In this document: piece after piece, positions 1 to 8,772 of the stretch
Layout of the letters: the number at the start of each line of letters is the position of its first letter
Numbering within the stretch: the first letter of the stretch is position 1
Assembly: GCA_001647635.1 (NCBI GenBank)
Contig: CP014761.1
Location: 3,038,001 to 3,102,000 of the forward strand
Source: Leifsonia xyli
Lineage (GTDB): Bacteria > Actinomycetota > Actinomycetes > Actinomycetales > Microbacteriaceae
Direction of reading: 5' to 3'
DNA: 64,000 bases
Translations under genes and position numbers: made by a program
The notes under the pieces: generated by a model
Told to the model about the DNA's origin: nothing
What the model saw: the letters and a program-made list of their open reading frames with translations, nothing else
Database searches by the model: none

Positions 1-513
1 CTGCTCCGCCGCCAGGAGATCGCGCCGGGCGACGTCGAGCGAGCCCGCGTCCTCGCCGACCGCCTGCGCGGGATGTCCGTACGCGCGGTCGGCCGCACCT
101 GGCTGGCCGACACGCTCAGCCTCGCGCTCGGTCCGCGGCTCGCCGCGACCGGCCGCGCACGCGACGAGCACCCGACCGCGTCCGACCGCGTCGACGACCC
201 GGACCGCCTCGAGCGCGTCCTCACCACCGACCAGCGCGCCATCGTCGGTGCCCTGATCGCTACGGTCTCGGCCCTGCCCGGTCTCGACCCGGACAGCGTG
301 CGCGTCTCGGCGCGCACGCCCGATCGGCCGTCCTTCCTGCTCCACGCGCAGATCGACGCGCCGCGCGGGGAGCTGCGCCGCGAACTCCTCCCGTTCGTCA
401 GCGCACTCAACGCCACCGCCATGGATGCGACGATGAGGATCCGCGGAACCGAACTGAGGGTGCGCTTCGCCTCGCCCGCTCCGTTCGCCTACTCTGGAGG
501 GAGACGACGATGA
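1..513 (+). CDS. C-terminal part of an unidentified protein, likely partner of the downstream response regulator (5' end outside window)
   Basis: The frame is open from base 1, so the gene begins before the window. The stop overlaps the ATG of the response regulator gene by four bases (ATGA), which indicates translational coupling. The visible 170 residues are Arg/Ala-rich, soluble and show no clear family motif. There is no recognisable H-box or N/G1/G2 ATP-binding boxes of a histidine kinase. By position it could be the C-terminal end of a sensor kinase-like or ATP-binding partner of the regulator. That is an inference from coupling only, and the upstream sequence would be needed to decide. 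Confidence 0.6.
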   Translation: MLRRQEIAPGDVERARVLADRLRGMSVRAVGRTWLADTLSLALGPRLAATGRARDEHPTASDRVDDPDRLERVLTTDQRAIVGALIATVSALPGLDPDSVRVSARTPDRPSFLLHAQIDAPRGELRRELLPFVSALNATAMDATMRIRGTELRVRFASPAPFAYSGGRRR

Positions 514-1208
514 CACATCTCCATCCCGATTCCCGCGCTACCGGCGCCGCGCGCGACGTGGAGCCGCCCATCCGGCTCGCCATCCTCGACGATCACGAGC
601 TCCTGCTCGACAGCCTGGCCACGTGGATCGAGAAGAACGCGCCCGAATTCGACCTCGTCGTCCGTGCGAGCAGCTGGCTGGAGCTCGTGCACAGCGACGC
701 GTTCCCCACCGACCTGGTCATCATGGACCTGCAGCTGAAGGAGTCCGTCTCGATCGGGGCCCGCGTCCGCACGTGCCGCGCCGCCGGGGCGAAGGTCATC
801 GTGCTCAGCGCGGTCGACACACCGGAGGACCGGGACGCTGCGCTCGCCGCGGGCGCGGTCGCGTACGTCACCAAGTCGCAGCCGATGACGGAACTGCTGG
901 CCGTTGCGCTCTCGGCGGCCGGCCGGGGCGTCGGCAGAGCGGCCTCGACGCAGCAGCCGGCGTGGCGGCCCAAGCCGCTCATCCCGGAGTCCGCGCGCCC
1001 GCGGCTCAGCGACGGCGAGCGGCAGGCGCTCGTGCTCTACGCGGACGGCCGCACCACCTCCGAAGTCGCTCGCGCCATGAACGTGCAATACGAGACGGCG
1101 AAGACCTACCTGCGCCGGGTGCGGGAGAAGTACGGCAAGGCGGGCCGGCCGACGAGTTCGCGGGCCGACCTCATCCGACGCGCGGCGGAGGACGGCTACC
1201 TCACCTGA
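510..1208 (+). CDS. Two-component response regulator, receiver plus LuxR-like HTH
   Basis: A 232-residue regulator. The receiver domain spans roughly residues 25-140: the acidic pair is in LDDHE, the phospho-acceptor Asp is in IMDLQL, and the conserved Lys is in VTKSQP. A C-terminal helix-turn-helix (about 165-230) begins LSDGERQALVLYADG and contains TTSEVARAMNV followed by ETAKTYLRRVREKYG, the pattern of NarL/FixJ-type DNA-binding domains. The gene is translationally coupled to the upstream open frame through an ATGA overlap. Its target genes cannot be told from the window. The N-terminal ~25 residues before the receiver are unstructured-looking, so the start could lie slightly later. Confidence 0.88.
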   Translation: MTHLHPDSRATGAARDVEPPIRLAILDDHELLLDSLATWIEKNAPEFDLVVRASSWLELVHSDAFPTDLVIMDLQLKESVSIGARVRTCRAAGAKVIVLSAVDTPEDRDAALAAGAVAYVTKSQPMTELLAVALSAAGRGVGRAASTQQPAWRPKPLIPESARPRLSDGERQALVLYADGRTTSEVARAMNVQYETAKTYLRRVREKYGKAGRPTSSRADLIRRAAEDGYLT

Positions 1209-1215
1209 TCGGTCT

Positions 1216-1239
1216 GTGACCGGTTCTCCAGCCGGTCAC
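1216..1239. terminator. Inverted repeat between response regulator and tdk
   Basis: GTGACCGG (1216-1223) and CCGGTCAC (1232-1239) form a perfect 8-bp stem with an 8-base loop directly after the response regulator stop. There is no T tract. It may be a weak terminator or an operator, since it sits just upstream of the -10 box of tdk. Confidence 0.4.
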
Positions 1240-1242
1240 GCA

Positions 1243-1248
1243 TAGGAT
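1243..1248 (+). promoter_or_regulatory. -10 box (TAGGAT) of tdk, leaderless
   Basis: TAGGAT ends six bases before the GTG start of tdk and no Shine-Dalgarno sequence precedes the start. This is the arrangement of a leaderless actinobacterial transcript. Confidence 0.5.
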
Positions 1249-1254
1249 CGGTGC

Positions 1255-1929
1255 GTGGCAAAACTGTATTTCCGCTATGGCGCGATGAACAGCGGCAAGA
1301 GCACGGCCATGCTTCAGGCCGCTTACAACTACGAGGAGCGCGGCCACCGCGTGCTGCTCGCCAAGCCGTCCATCGACACCAAAGGAGACCTCGGCATCCT
1401 GTCTCGCCTCGGCGTGACGCGCGAGGTGGACTTCCTCATCACCCCCGACACCGACGCGTACGGCGCCTTCCAGCGGCACCGCGAGCGCACGATCAAGCGC
1501 TTCGACACCGATGTCAGCGCGCTGCTCGTGGACGAGGCGCAGTTCCTGACCGAGGCGCAGGTCGACGACCTCCTGCGCATCGCGCTTCTCGACGGGATCC
1601 CGGTGCTGGCCTACGGCATCCGCACCGACTTCCAGACGGTCGCGTTCCCCGGCAGCCGCCGCCTGCTCGAGGTCGCGCACAGCCTCGAGGAGCTGAAGAC
1701 GATCTGCCGCTGCGGACGGAAGGCGATCTTCAACGCGCGCAAGATCGACGGCGTCTTCGTCTTCGACGGGGACCAGGTCGCGATCGACGGCGCGTCCGTC
1801 TCCTACGAGTCGTTGTGCGGGAACTGTTACCTTCAGGAGAGCCGCGGCGTGCTCAACAACGGCCGCCGGCACTGGCCCGTGGATGCGGTGCCTGCGTACG
1901 TCGACGAGCCGGACCCGGACTTCACCTGA
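1255..1929 (+). CDS. tdk: Thymidine kinase
   Basis: Type II (TK1-like) thymidine kinase, 224 residues, which phosphorylates thymidine to dTMP in the salvage pathway. The P-loop GAMNSGKS lies at residues 9-16, the Mg-binding DEAQ motif is in LLVDEAQFL, and two Cys pairs (CRC and CGNC) make the structural zinc site of the lasso domain. The GTG start is chosen because the protein then begins right at the P-loop strand and a -10 box lies six bases upstream. The monocistronic position between a regulator and ugd gives no further hint on regulation. Confidence 0.95.
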   Translation: MAKLYFRYGAMNSGKSTAMLQAAYNYEERGHRVLLAKPSIDTKGDLGILSRLGVTREVDFLITPDTDAYGAFQRHRERTIKRFDTDVSALLVDEAQFLTEAQVDDLLRIALLDGIPVLAYGIRTDFQTVAFPGSRRLLEVAHSLEELKTICRCGRKAIFNARKIDGVFVFDGDQVAIDGASVSYESLCGNCYLQESRGVLNNGRRHWPVDAVPAYVDEPDPDFT

Positions 1930-1959
1930 GCCGGTCCTCCACCCGAAGGAACTTGCACG

Positions 1960-3267
1960 ATGAGAATCTCCGTGATCGGCTGCGGCTACCTGGGCGCTGT
2001 GCACGCCGCATCGATGGCGCACCTGGGCCACGACGTGGTCGGCATCGACGTGGATGAGGCGAAGATCGCCTCCCTGTCGGCCGGTCGCGCGCCGTTCTTC
2101 GAGCCCGGGCTTCCCGAGGTGCTGGAGTCGGCCGGCGCGTCCGGCCGGTTGCGGTTCACCACCGACTTCGCCGCCGCGGCGGACGCCGACGTGCACTTCG
2201 TGGCCGTCGGCACCCCGCAGGTCGCCGACGGCGACGCCGCGGACATGCGCTTCGTCGACGCCGCCTTCGCCTCGATTCTCGACCATGTGAAGGACGGCGA
2301 CCTGATCGTCGGCAAGAGCACGGTCCCGGTCGGCACGGCCGCCCGGCTGGCCGCCCTCGTGGCCGAGCGGCAGCCCGGCGCGACCCTCGCGTGGAACCCC
2401 GAGTTCCTCCGGGAGGGCTTCGCCGTGAAGGACACGGTGAGCCCCGACCGCCTGGTCTACGGCGTCCCTGACGGCGAGGCCGGCGAGCGGGCCGCGGGCC
2501 TGCTGGACGAGGTCTACGCGTCCGCCGTCGCCGCGGGCACGCCGGTCATCGTCACCGACTATGCGACCGCCGAGCTGGTCAAGGTCTCCGCCAACGCCTT
2601 CCTCGCGACCAAGATCTCCTTCATCAACGCCATGGCCGAGATCGCGGAGGTGACCGGCGCGGACGTGACCAAGCTCGCGGATGCGATCGGTCACGACGCC
2701 CGCATCGGCCGCCGCTTCCTCAACGCCGGCGTCGGCTTCGGCGGCGGCTGCCTCCCGAAGGACATCCGCGCCTTCAGTGCGCGGGCTCGCGAGCTCGGCC
2801 GCGGCGAGGCCGTGCAGTTCCTGGACGAGGTCGACAAGATCAATCTGCGGCGCCGCACCCGCGTCGTCGAGATGGTCCGTGAGGAGGCGGGCGGCCTGGC
2901 CGGTGTGCGGGTCGGCGTCCTCGGGCTGGCCTTCAAGCCCCACTCCGACGACATCCGCGACTCGCCGGCGCTCGAGATCGCCATGCGGCTCGCCGACGCC
3001 GGTGCGATCGTCACCGCGACCGACCCGCAGGCCGTCGGGAACGCGAAGCGCCGGGCGCCGCAGCTGCGGTTCGCCGACTCCGCCGAGGAGGCGGTCCGGG
3101 ATGCGGACGTCGTGCTGCTCATCACCGAGTGGCCCGAGTTCACCGGGCTCGACCCGGCGGCGCTCGGCGAGCTCGTCGCCCACCGGACGGTCATCGACGG
3201 CCGCAACGCGCTCGACCCGGCGTCGTGGCGCGCCGCAGGCTGGGCATATCGGGGGCTGGGCCGCTGA
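1960..3267 (+). CDS. UDP-glucose 6-dehydrogenase
   Basis: A 435-residue nucleotide-sugar dehydrogenase that oxidises UDP-glucose to UDP-glucuronate with two NAD+. The NAD-binding motif GCGYLG is at residues 7-12, the catalytic Cys264 lies in GFGGGCLPKDI, and the C-terminal UDP-binding domain contains GLAFKPHSDDIRDSPAL. A ribosome binding site (GAAGGAA) precedes the ATG. The adjacent DUF4012 and LAHTG surface-protein genes suggest a cell-surface polysaccharide role, but no glycosyltransferase is in view. GDP-mannose dehydrogenase shares the fold; the motifs fit the UDP-glucose branch (ugd/tuaD type) better. Confidence 0.92.
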   Translation: MRISVIGCGYLGAVHAASMAHLGHDVVGIDVDEAKIASLSAGRAPFFEPGLPEVLESAGASGRLRFTTDFAAAADADVHFVAVGTPQVADGDAADMRFVDAAFASILDHVKDGDLIVGKSTVPVGTAARLAALVAERQPGATLAWNPEFLREGFAVKDTVSPDRLVYGVPDGEAGERAAGLLDEVYASAVAAGTPVIVTDYATAELVKVSANAFLATKISFINAMAEIAEVTGADVTKLADAIGHDARIGRRFLNAGVGFGGGCLPKDIRAFSARARELGRGEAVQFLDEVDKINLRRRTRVVEMVREEAGGLAGVRVGVLGLAFKPHSDDIRDSPALEIAMRLADAGAIVTATDPQAVGNAKRRAPQLRFADSAEEAVRDADVVLLITEWPEFTGLDPAALGELVAHRTVIDGRNALDPASWRAAGWAYRGLGR

Positions 3268-3315
3268 TCCGGCGGCTCGTCCGATTTGGGGGCCGCGAAA
3301 AAAGTGAGGATTTGT

Positions 3316-3321
3316 TAGATT
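3316..3321 (+). promoter_or_regulatory. -10 box (TAGATT) before the DUF4012 gene
   Basis: TAGATT ends six bases before the ATG at 3328, the same spacing as other leaderless starts in this window. It supports 3328 rather than the in-frame TTG at 3321 as the true start, which in turn implies a frameshift near 3358. Confidence 0.45.
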
Positions 3322-3327
3322 TGTCGT

Positions 3328-5204
3328 ATGGCGACAGGTCTGACCGAGCCGGACGCGCCCCGCGTCCCACCGCTGAAGCGCCCACGAGCGCGAGGCGACC
3401 CCGCCGACTGCGCCATCCCGTCATCGTCTGGACCCTCGTGGGCATCGCGGCGCTGCTCCTCTTCGCAGTCGTGTGGATCGCCGTCCGCGGGTTCCTCGCG
3501 CAGCAGGCCCTCAATGCAGCGGTTCCCGCAGCCGACCGGGTCAAGGCGGCGGTCAGCGCCGGAGACCTCCCCGGCGCGGGTCGCGCGGCCGACGAGCTGC
3601 GGCGGAAGACCGGCGAGGCGGCCGCGCTCACCTCCGACCCGATCTGGGCGGCGGCGGAGGGCATCCCGTGGATCGGTCCCAACCTCGCGGCCGTTCAGAC
3701 GGCAGCGACCGCATCCGACACCGTGGCGGCTCACGTCGTGAAGCCGCTCGTCAGCGCCGGCTCCTCCATCGACCTGCGCGCGCTCGCCATGCGGAACGGC
3801 CGGATGGACCTCGGCCCGATCATGGCGGCGCAGCCCGCGGTCGCCGAAGCCCAGGCCGCCTGGGCCTCCGCCCGCACCAGCGTCGCGAGCATCGACACCG
3901 GCGGCCTCGCCAACCCGGTCGCCGACGGCATCAACCGGCTCCACGGCGTGCTGGACCGCGCGACGCCGGACGTCGACGCCCTCGGGAACGCGGTGCAGCT
4001 CCTGCCCGGGATGCTCGGGGCGAGCGGCCCCCGCAACTACCTCCTCGTGGCGCAGAACCCCGCGGAACTCCGCTCGACCGGGGGCTTGATCGGCGCCGTC
4101 GCGCTCGTGCACGCCGACAACGGCGCGGTCACTCTCGAGCAACAGGTCGCCGGCACCTCCATCGGCCCCTGGGATCAGGACGTCGCGAACATCCCTCTCA
4201 ACACGACCGGCCTGTTCGGGCCGCTCGTCGGCCGCTTCCTGCAGGACGCCAACCTCACGCCCGACTTCCCCCAGGCCGCGGGGACCGTCTCCAAGATGTG
4301 GACCACCTCGCACGGCGGGACCGTGGACGGCGTCCTCGCGGTCGATCCGGTGGTCCTCAGCGGCATCCTGAAGGCGACCGGACCGGTGAAGCTCCCGACG
4401 GGCGACACGCTCACATCGTCGAACGCGGTGAAGCTGCTGCTCAGCGACGTGTACGCGCGGTACGAGCAGCCCAGCGAGCAGGATCAGTTCTTCGCGACCG
4501 CCGCCAGCGCCGTGTTCAACCGCCTGTCGGCGGGCAGCGTCGACGGCAAGAAGCTGCTGAGCGCTCTCGCCGCCGCGGGTGACGCGCACCGCATCCTGAT
4601 CTGGAGCGCCCACAGCTCCGACCAGCGGGTGCTGCTCACCACCACTCTCGCGGGCGCACTGCCTACGTCCGACCTCGCCACAGCAGGTATCGGCGTCTAC
4701 TTCAACGACGCCACCGGATCGAAGATGGACTACTACCTCGGGACCAAGATCGCCGCCGGCTCCGCGGTCTGCCGGGCCGACGGCAAGCCGTCGACCGTCG
4801 TGGACGTCACACTGACCAACCGGGCGCCGAAGGATGCCGGGTCGTCGCTCCCCAAGTTCGTGACCGGGGGAGGGACGTACGGCGTCACCCCGGGGCACAT
4901 CAAGACGCGGGTGGCCGTCTACGGTCCCCTCCAGGGGTTCCTCGCCGCGACCCAGAGCGACGGCGGCAACTATCCGACCGTCGCAGGTGTGGACGGCGGA
5001 AGGCCGGTGAGTCTGTTCACGGTCGAGTTGGCCCCAGGGGAGTCGAAGACCGTGCAGGTGCAGTTCCTCGCCGCCGGCCAGACGGCGGCACAGCTGAGCG
5101 TCGTGAGCACTCCGACGCTTCCGGGAGACGGGACGACCCCCGATGTGGGGGCACAAAACGCCGTCTCGACCATTGATGTGCAGTGCTCCCGGGTCGTAAA
5201 GTGA
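3328..5204 (+). CDS. DUF4012 domain membrane protein, probable one-base frameshift near its start
   Basis: The body is a DUF4012-family protein of about 625 residues: a short basic cytoplasmic tail, one transmembrane helix (VIVWTLVGIAALLLFAVVWI, coding about 3420-3480), then a large extracytoplasmic domain. Members often lie in exopolysaccharide loci; their exact role is unknown. The body frame has no ATG near its 5' end, only TTG at 3312 and 3321. The ATG at 3328 has a fitting -10 box but is in the next frame. Adding one C to the C-run at 3358-3361 would join MATGLTEPDAP to the body frame. Either translation starts at TTG 3321 (GAGGA ten bases upstream) or a base is missing. It follows ugd and precedes a sortase-anchored protein. 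Confidence 0.75.
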
Positions 5205-5259
5205 GAATAACTCAACTAAACCCGACGTGAGCCGGGCCCCGAAACTGAAAGGCGGGCCG

Positions 5260-5829
5260 ATGTTCAAGAAGATCGTGGCGGCTATCGCTGTGACCGCGGG
5301 GCTGCTGCTTGCGGCGCCTGCGGCGGCGAATGCCGTCCCCTACACCAAAGGCGCGGAATGCGCGTTCGATGCGAGCGTCGCGACCGCCGGTGGCACAGCC
5401 ACCCTCATCTGCGTCCCGGGCACGTGGACGCCCGGCGAGGCCATCACCTGGACGGTGACCGGAGAGTCCGGCTCGGCGTTCAAGCTGGCCTCGTTCAGCA
5501 CGGCGAAGAGCAGCCTCGCCTTCGTCAAGCACTCCAACGCGGACGGCAGCGACGTGCTGACGGTGAGCGTCCCGGCCTCGGCCACGGGCACCTACAGCTT
5601 CGTCGGCGTCGGCCAGACCAGCGGACACGAGTGCCCCGCGACCCTGACCATCCTGCCGGCCGACAGCGCCAGCACGGTCGTCGACCCGGGCAGCAGCAGC
5701 GGAGGACTCGCCCACACCGGGTCCGTCGTCGCCTCCTGGGCGGCTTGGATGGGCGGCTCGCTCGTCATCCTCGGCCTGATCGCCCTGGCGATCGTGGCCT
5801 GGGTGCGCAAGGTCAAGACCACGTCCTGA
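5260..5829 (+). CDS. Secreted, sortase-anchored (LAHTG) cell-wall surface protein
   Basis: A 189-residue exported protein of unknown function. An N-terminal signal peptide ([20 protein letters not shown], cleavage likely after AANA) is followed by an Ig-like, Cys-containing domain of about 110 residues. Then come a Ser/Gly linker, LAHTG at residues 150-154, a hydrophobic helix and a basic tail (RKVK). LAxTG is the recognition signal of class E sortases common in high-GC actinobacteria, so the mature protein is probably linked to peptidoglycan. No sortase gene is in the window. The ATG at 5260 is preceded by AAAGGCGG. It follows the DUF4012 gene by 55 bases and may be co-transcribed. Confidence 0.82.
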   Translation: MFKKIVAAIAVTAGLLLAAPAAANAVPYTKGAECAFDASVATAGGTATLICVPGTWTPGEAITWTVTGESGSAFKLASFSTAKSSLAFVKHSNADGSDVLTVSVPASATGTYSFVGVGQTSGHECPATLTILPADSASTVVDPGSSSGGLAHTGSVVASWAAWMGGSLVILGLIALAIVAWVRKVKTTS

Positions 5830-5851
5830 CACCCCCAAGCACCACCCGAGA

Positions 5852-5890
5852 CGATTCCCGGCCGGACCATCGAGGTCCGGCCGGGAATCG
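5852..5890. terminator. Hairpin terminator after the LAHTG gene
   Basis: A perfect 17-bp inverted repeat (CGATTCCCGGCCGGACC and its complement) with a 5-base loop lies 22 bases after the surface-protein stop. It has no T tract, as is common for actinobacterial terminators. Confidence 0.65.
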
Positions 5891-5918
5891 CCGTCTACGG
5901 ACCTGCGTTGGGGATGGG

Positions 5919-6932
5919 GTGAGTACCAGCATCCCCCTCAACGTCCTCGACCTCGCCAGCCGTCCCGCCGGAGGCACCAACGCCGACGCCGTCGCCGGCA
6001 CCGTCCGGCTCGCGCAGGAGGCGGAGCGCCTCGGCTACGGCCGGTTCTGGGTCGCCGAGCACCACGGGATGCCGGCCATCGCATCCAGCGCCCCCGCCGT
6101 CCTCATCGCCGGCGTCGCCGCCGCCACGGAGCGCATCCGCGTCGGCAGCGGCGGCGTCATGCTGCCCAACCACGCTCCGCTCGTGGTCGCCGAGCAGTTC
6201 GGCACCCTCCACGCCCTCTACGGCGACCGCATCGACCTCGGGATCGGCCGCGCGCCGGGCACCGACGGCGCCACGGCCATGGCCCTCCGCCGCAGCACCG
6301 AGGGCCTCGGCGTCGAGGACTTTCCGCAGCAGCTGCTCGACCTGTTCGGCTTCTTCTACGGCGGGATGAGCGACGCCAACCCCCTGCACGGCATCACCGC
6401 CGTCCCCGGACTCGGCGACGCGCCCCAGGTGTGGCTGCTCGGCTCCAGCGGCTACAGCGCTCAGGTCGCGGCCGCCCTCGGGCTGCCGTTCGCCTTCGCC
6501 CACCATTTCGCGGGCGAGAACACCGAGGCGGCCCTCGACCTGTACCGTTCGAAGTTCGAGCCCAGCGACATCCTCAGCGAGCCGCACACGATGATCGCCG
6601 TGAACGTCGTCTCCGACGAGGACCCGGAGATCGTGCGGGCGCAGTCGCTGCCCGGACAGCTGTCGTTCCTGCGCATGCGCCGCGGCCTCAAGCCCGAGCC
6701 GGTCAGCATCGAGGAGGCCCTGGCGTACGAGTTCACCCCGCTCGAGGAGGAGTTCATCGCGTCCCGCAACGCCCGCCAGGCGATCGGCACGCCGGACGAG
6801 GTGAAGGCCCGTCTGGACGCGCTGCTCGCGTCGACGCAGGCCGACGAGCTGATGATCTCGTCCGGCGCCGCGAGCGTGGAGGGCCGCATCCGCTCGCTCG
6901 AGATCGTCCGGGAGCTGTACCCCGCCGCATGA
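5919..6932 (+). CDS. LLM class flavin-dependent oxidoreductase
   Basis: A 337-residue luciferase-like monooxygenase-family protein with a TIM barrel that binds reduced FMN. It begins [15 protein letters not shown] and contains RFWVAEHH, then [16 protein letters not shown] and [16 protein letters not shown], the signature of the MsnO8/YhbW subgroup. The GTG start at 5919 is preceded by GGGGA and matches the usual N-terminus. A flavin reductase-like gene follows 85 bases later, which fits a reductase/oxidoreductase pair supplying FMNH2. The substrate cannot be told. Confidence 0.9.
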   Translation: MSTSIPLNVLDLASRPAGGTNADAVAGTVRLAQEAERLGYGRFWVAEHHGMPAIASSAPAVLIAGVAAATERIRVGSGGVMLPNHAPLVVAEQFGTLHALYGDRIDLGIGRAPGTDGATAMALRRSTEGLGVEDFPQQLLDLFGFFYGGMSDANPLHGITAVPGLGDAPQVWLLGSSGYSAQVAAALGLPFAFAHHFAGENTEAALDLYRSKFEPSDILSEPHTMIAVNVVSDEDPEIVRAQSLPGQLSFLRMRRGLKPEPVSIEEALAYEFTPLEEEFIASRNARQAIGTPDEVKARLDALLASTQADELMISSGAASVEGRIRSLEIVRELYPAA

Positions 6933-7017
6933 CGGACCGTGACGGCGACCAGTGCGGTCGCCGTTACGCCCGGGTACCGTGGGCGCACATCCCGGAACCA
7001 ACGCGAAGGCGGTACCC

Positions 7018-7611
7018 ATGTCGCATCCACTGACCGTGGTCGGAGTGAGCGGAAGCCCCACCCACCCGTCCCGAACCACCGTGCTGGTGGACGAGGTCGC
7101 CCGCGCGTACGCGGAGGCGGCGGGCGGCGTCCACCGCACCATCCAGCTCGCGCCGCTCCTGCCGGAGCTCGGCGCCGGCCCGTTCCGCAACAGCCTCAGC
7201 CCCATCGTCACGGAGGCGCTGGAGGCCGTCGAGAACGCGGACATCCTCGTCGTCGGCTCCCCGGCCTACCGCGCCACGTACACGGGACTGTTCAAGCTGT
7301 TCTTCGACCACATCGGCCAGTACGCGCTCATCGACAAGCCGGTGGTGCTGACGGCGACCGGCGGCAGCGACCGGCACGCGCTGCTCGTGGAGCACCAGAT
7401 GCGCCCGCTGTTCGGGTTCTTCCAGTCGCTCACGGTGCCGCTCGGCATCTACGCCAGCGAGAGCGACTTCGCCGACTATGCGATCCGCTCGGAGGACCTG
7501 CGCGAGCGCATCGACACCGCGGTGTCGCGGACCCTGCCGCTCATCCGGGCGAACATCGACCCGCAGGCGACCATCGCGCAGCGGGAGTTCGCGCGGCCGG
7601 ACGCGTTCTGA
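7018..7611 (+). CDS. NADPH-dependent FMN reductase family protein
   Basis: A 197-residue flavodoxin-fold reductase. The flavin phosphate loop GSPTHPSRT is near residues 11-19, followed by ILVVGSPAYRATYTGLFKLF, and VVLTATGGS as the second flavin contact. It resembles MsuE/SsuE-type FMN reductases, which pass reduced flavin to LLM monooxygenases, and it sits just downstream of one. The ATG at 7018 is chosen for its GAAGGCGG ribosome site; a longer in-frame reading exists but its extension is not conserved-looking. Confidence 0.87.
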   Translation: MSHPLTVVGVSGSPTHPSRTTVLVDEVARAYAEAAGGVHRTIQLAPLLPELGAGPFRNSLSPIVTEALEAVENADILVVGSPAYRATYTGLFKLFFDHIGQYALIDKPVVLTATGGSDRHALLVEHQMRPLFGFFQSLTVPLGIYASESDFADYAIRSEDLRERIDTAVSRTLPLIRANIDPQATIAQREFARPDAF

Positions 7612-7623
7612 GCGAAGCAAACA

Positions 7624-7657
7624 AGAAGGGCCGGAGCACGAGTGCTCCGGCCCTTCT
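7624..7657. terminator. Bidirectional hairpin between FMN reductase and tRNA-Pro
   Basis: A perfect 16-bp inverted repeat (AGAAGGGCCGGAGCAC and its complement) with a two-base loop lies between converging transcription units: the FMN reductase gene on the plus strand and tRNA-Pro on the minus strand. Confidence 0.75.
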
Positions 7658-7660
7658 CAG

Positions 7661-7737
<77 letters not shown>

Positions 7738-7791
7738 AAGGCCTCATCCAGGATACACGAGCGCGGGAGTGCTCATGACCACGGGCCGGGC

Positions 7792-8772
7792 TCAGACGGC
7801 GGCGGTCAGCGTGACCAAGGTCGCCTCCGGGCGGCACGCGAAGCGCACCGGCGCGTAGATCGACGTGCCGAGACCGGCGGACACGTTCAGGTAGGCCGAG
7901 CGGAACGCGTGCCGCCAGACGCTCAGGCCCTTCGCCTGGGCGCGCGGGATGTCGCAGTTCGTGACCAGCGCGCCGAAGCCCGGGACGCAGACCTGGCCGC
8001 CGTGCGTGTGCCCGGCGAAGATCATCGAGGCGCCATACGTGACGAACGCGTCCAGGACCCGGCGGTACGGGGCGTGCACGACGCCGATGGTGACCGCCTG
8101 GCGTTCCTTCCGCGGCCCGCCGTCCGGCCAGGTGTCGTCGTCGGAGAACGGGTCGTCCTCGCGCAGCTCGTCCAGCGCGCCCGGGATCGACTCGACCCGG
8201 TCGAACCGGATGTGCGGGTCGTCCACACCGAAGAACTCCAGGTGCGTCCCCCGGACCTCGAGCCCGGCCGCCCGGTTGTCGAGGTCGGTCCAGCCGAGGT
8301 CGGTGAAGAACGCGGTCAGCGCGGCCGTGTCGAGGCGCGGGGCGCTCGAGCCCTTCTTCTTCGACGGGCCGACCAGATACTTCAAGGGGTTCTTGAGCTG
8401 CGGGCCGAAGTAGTCGTTCGAGCCGTGGACGAAGACGCCCGGGATGCCGCGGAAGTCCTGGTACGCCGCACGCACGCCGTCGATCCCGCGCGCGTGGCCC
8501 AGCACATCCCCGGTCTCGACGATCAGGTCGGGCCGGAAGCGCGCCAGCGAGCGCACCCACTCCTGCTTGTCCCGCTGCCACGGCGCCATGTGCATGTCGG
8601 ACAGGTGCAGGACGCGGATCGGTTCGGCGCCGGCCGGAAGCACCGGGACGCTGACCTCGCGCAGCGTAAAGGCCTTGCGCTCCACCAGCGAACCGTAGGC
8701 GAACGCCGCGGCGCCCGCGCCGGCCAGGAGGCCGAGCGCGGACGCCGCCGAACGCAGAGCTCTGCGCGCCAC
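7792..8772 (-). CDS. Membrane-anchored metallophosphoesterase
   Basis: A 326-residue calcineurin-like phosphoesterase with an N-terminal hydrophobic segment ([17 protein letters not shown]) that probably anchors it at the outer face of the membrane. The metal-binding motifs appear in order: [23 protein letters not shown], a His in IGVVHAPY and GHTHGGQ near the C-terminus. The family includes YkuE-like enzymes; the substrate is unknown. The GTG start overlaps the TAG stop of the penicillin-binding protein gene, so the two are translationally coupled, and a role linked to the cell envelope is plausible. Confidence 0.9.
   Translation of the reverse strand: MARRALRSAASALGLLAGAGAAAFAYGSLVERKAFTLREVSVPVLPAGAEPIRVLHLSDMHMAPWQRDKQEWVRSLARFRPDLIVETGDVLGHARGIDGVRAAYQDFRGIPGVFVHGSNDYFGPQLKNPLKYLVGPSKKKGSSAPRLDTAALTAFFTDLGWTDLDNRAAGLEVRGTHLEFFGVDDPHIRFDRVESIPGALDELREDDPFSDDDTWPDGGPRKERQAVTIGVVHAPYRRVLDAFVTYGASMIFAGHTHGGQVCVPGFGALVTNCDIPRAQAKGLSVWRHAFRSAYLNVSAGLGTSIYAPVRFACRPEATLVTLTAAV

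Noticed and set aside
1201..3183. Long open frame antisense to tdk and ugd
   Set aside because: High-GC shadow frame: no family motif, Arg/Gly/Asp-rich composition, and both sense genes are fully recognised.
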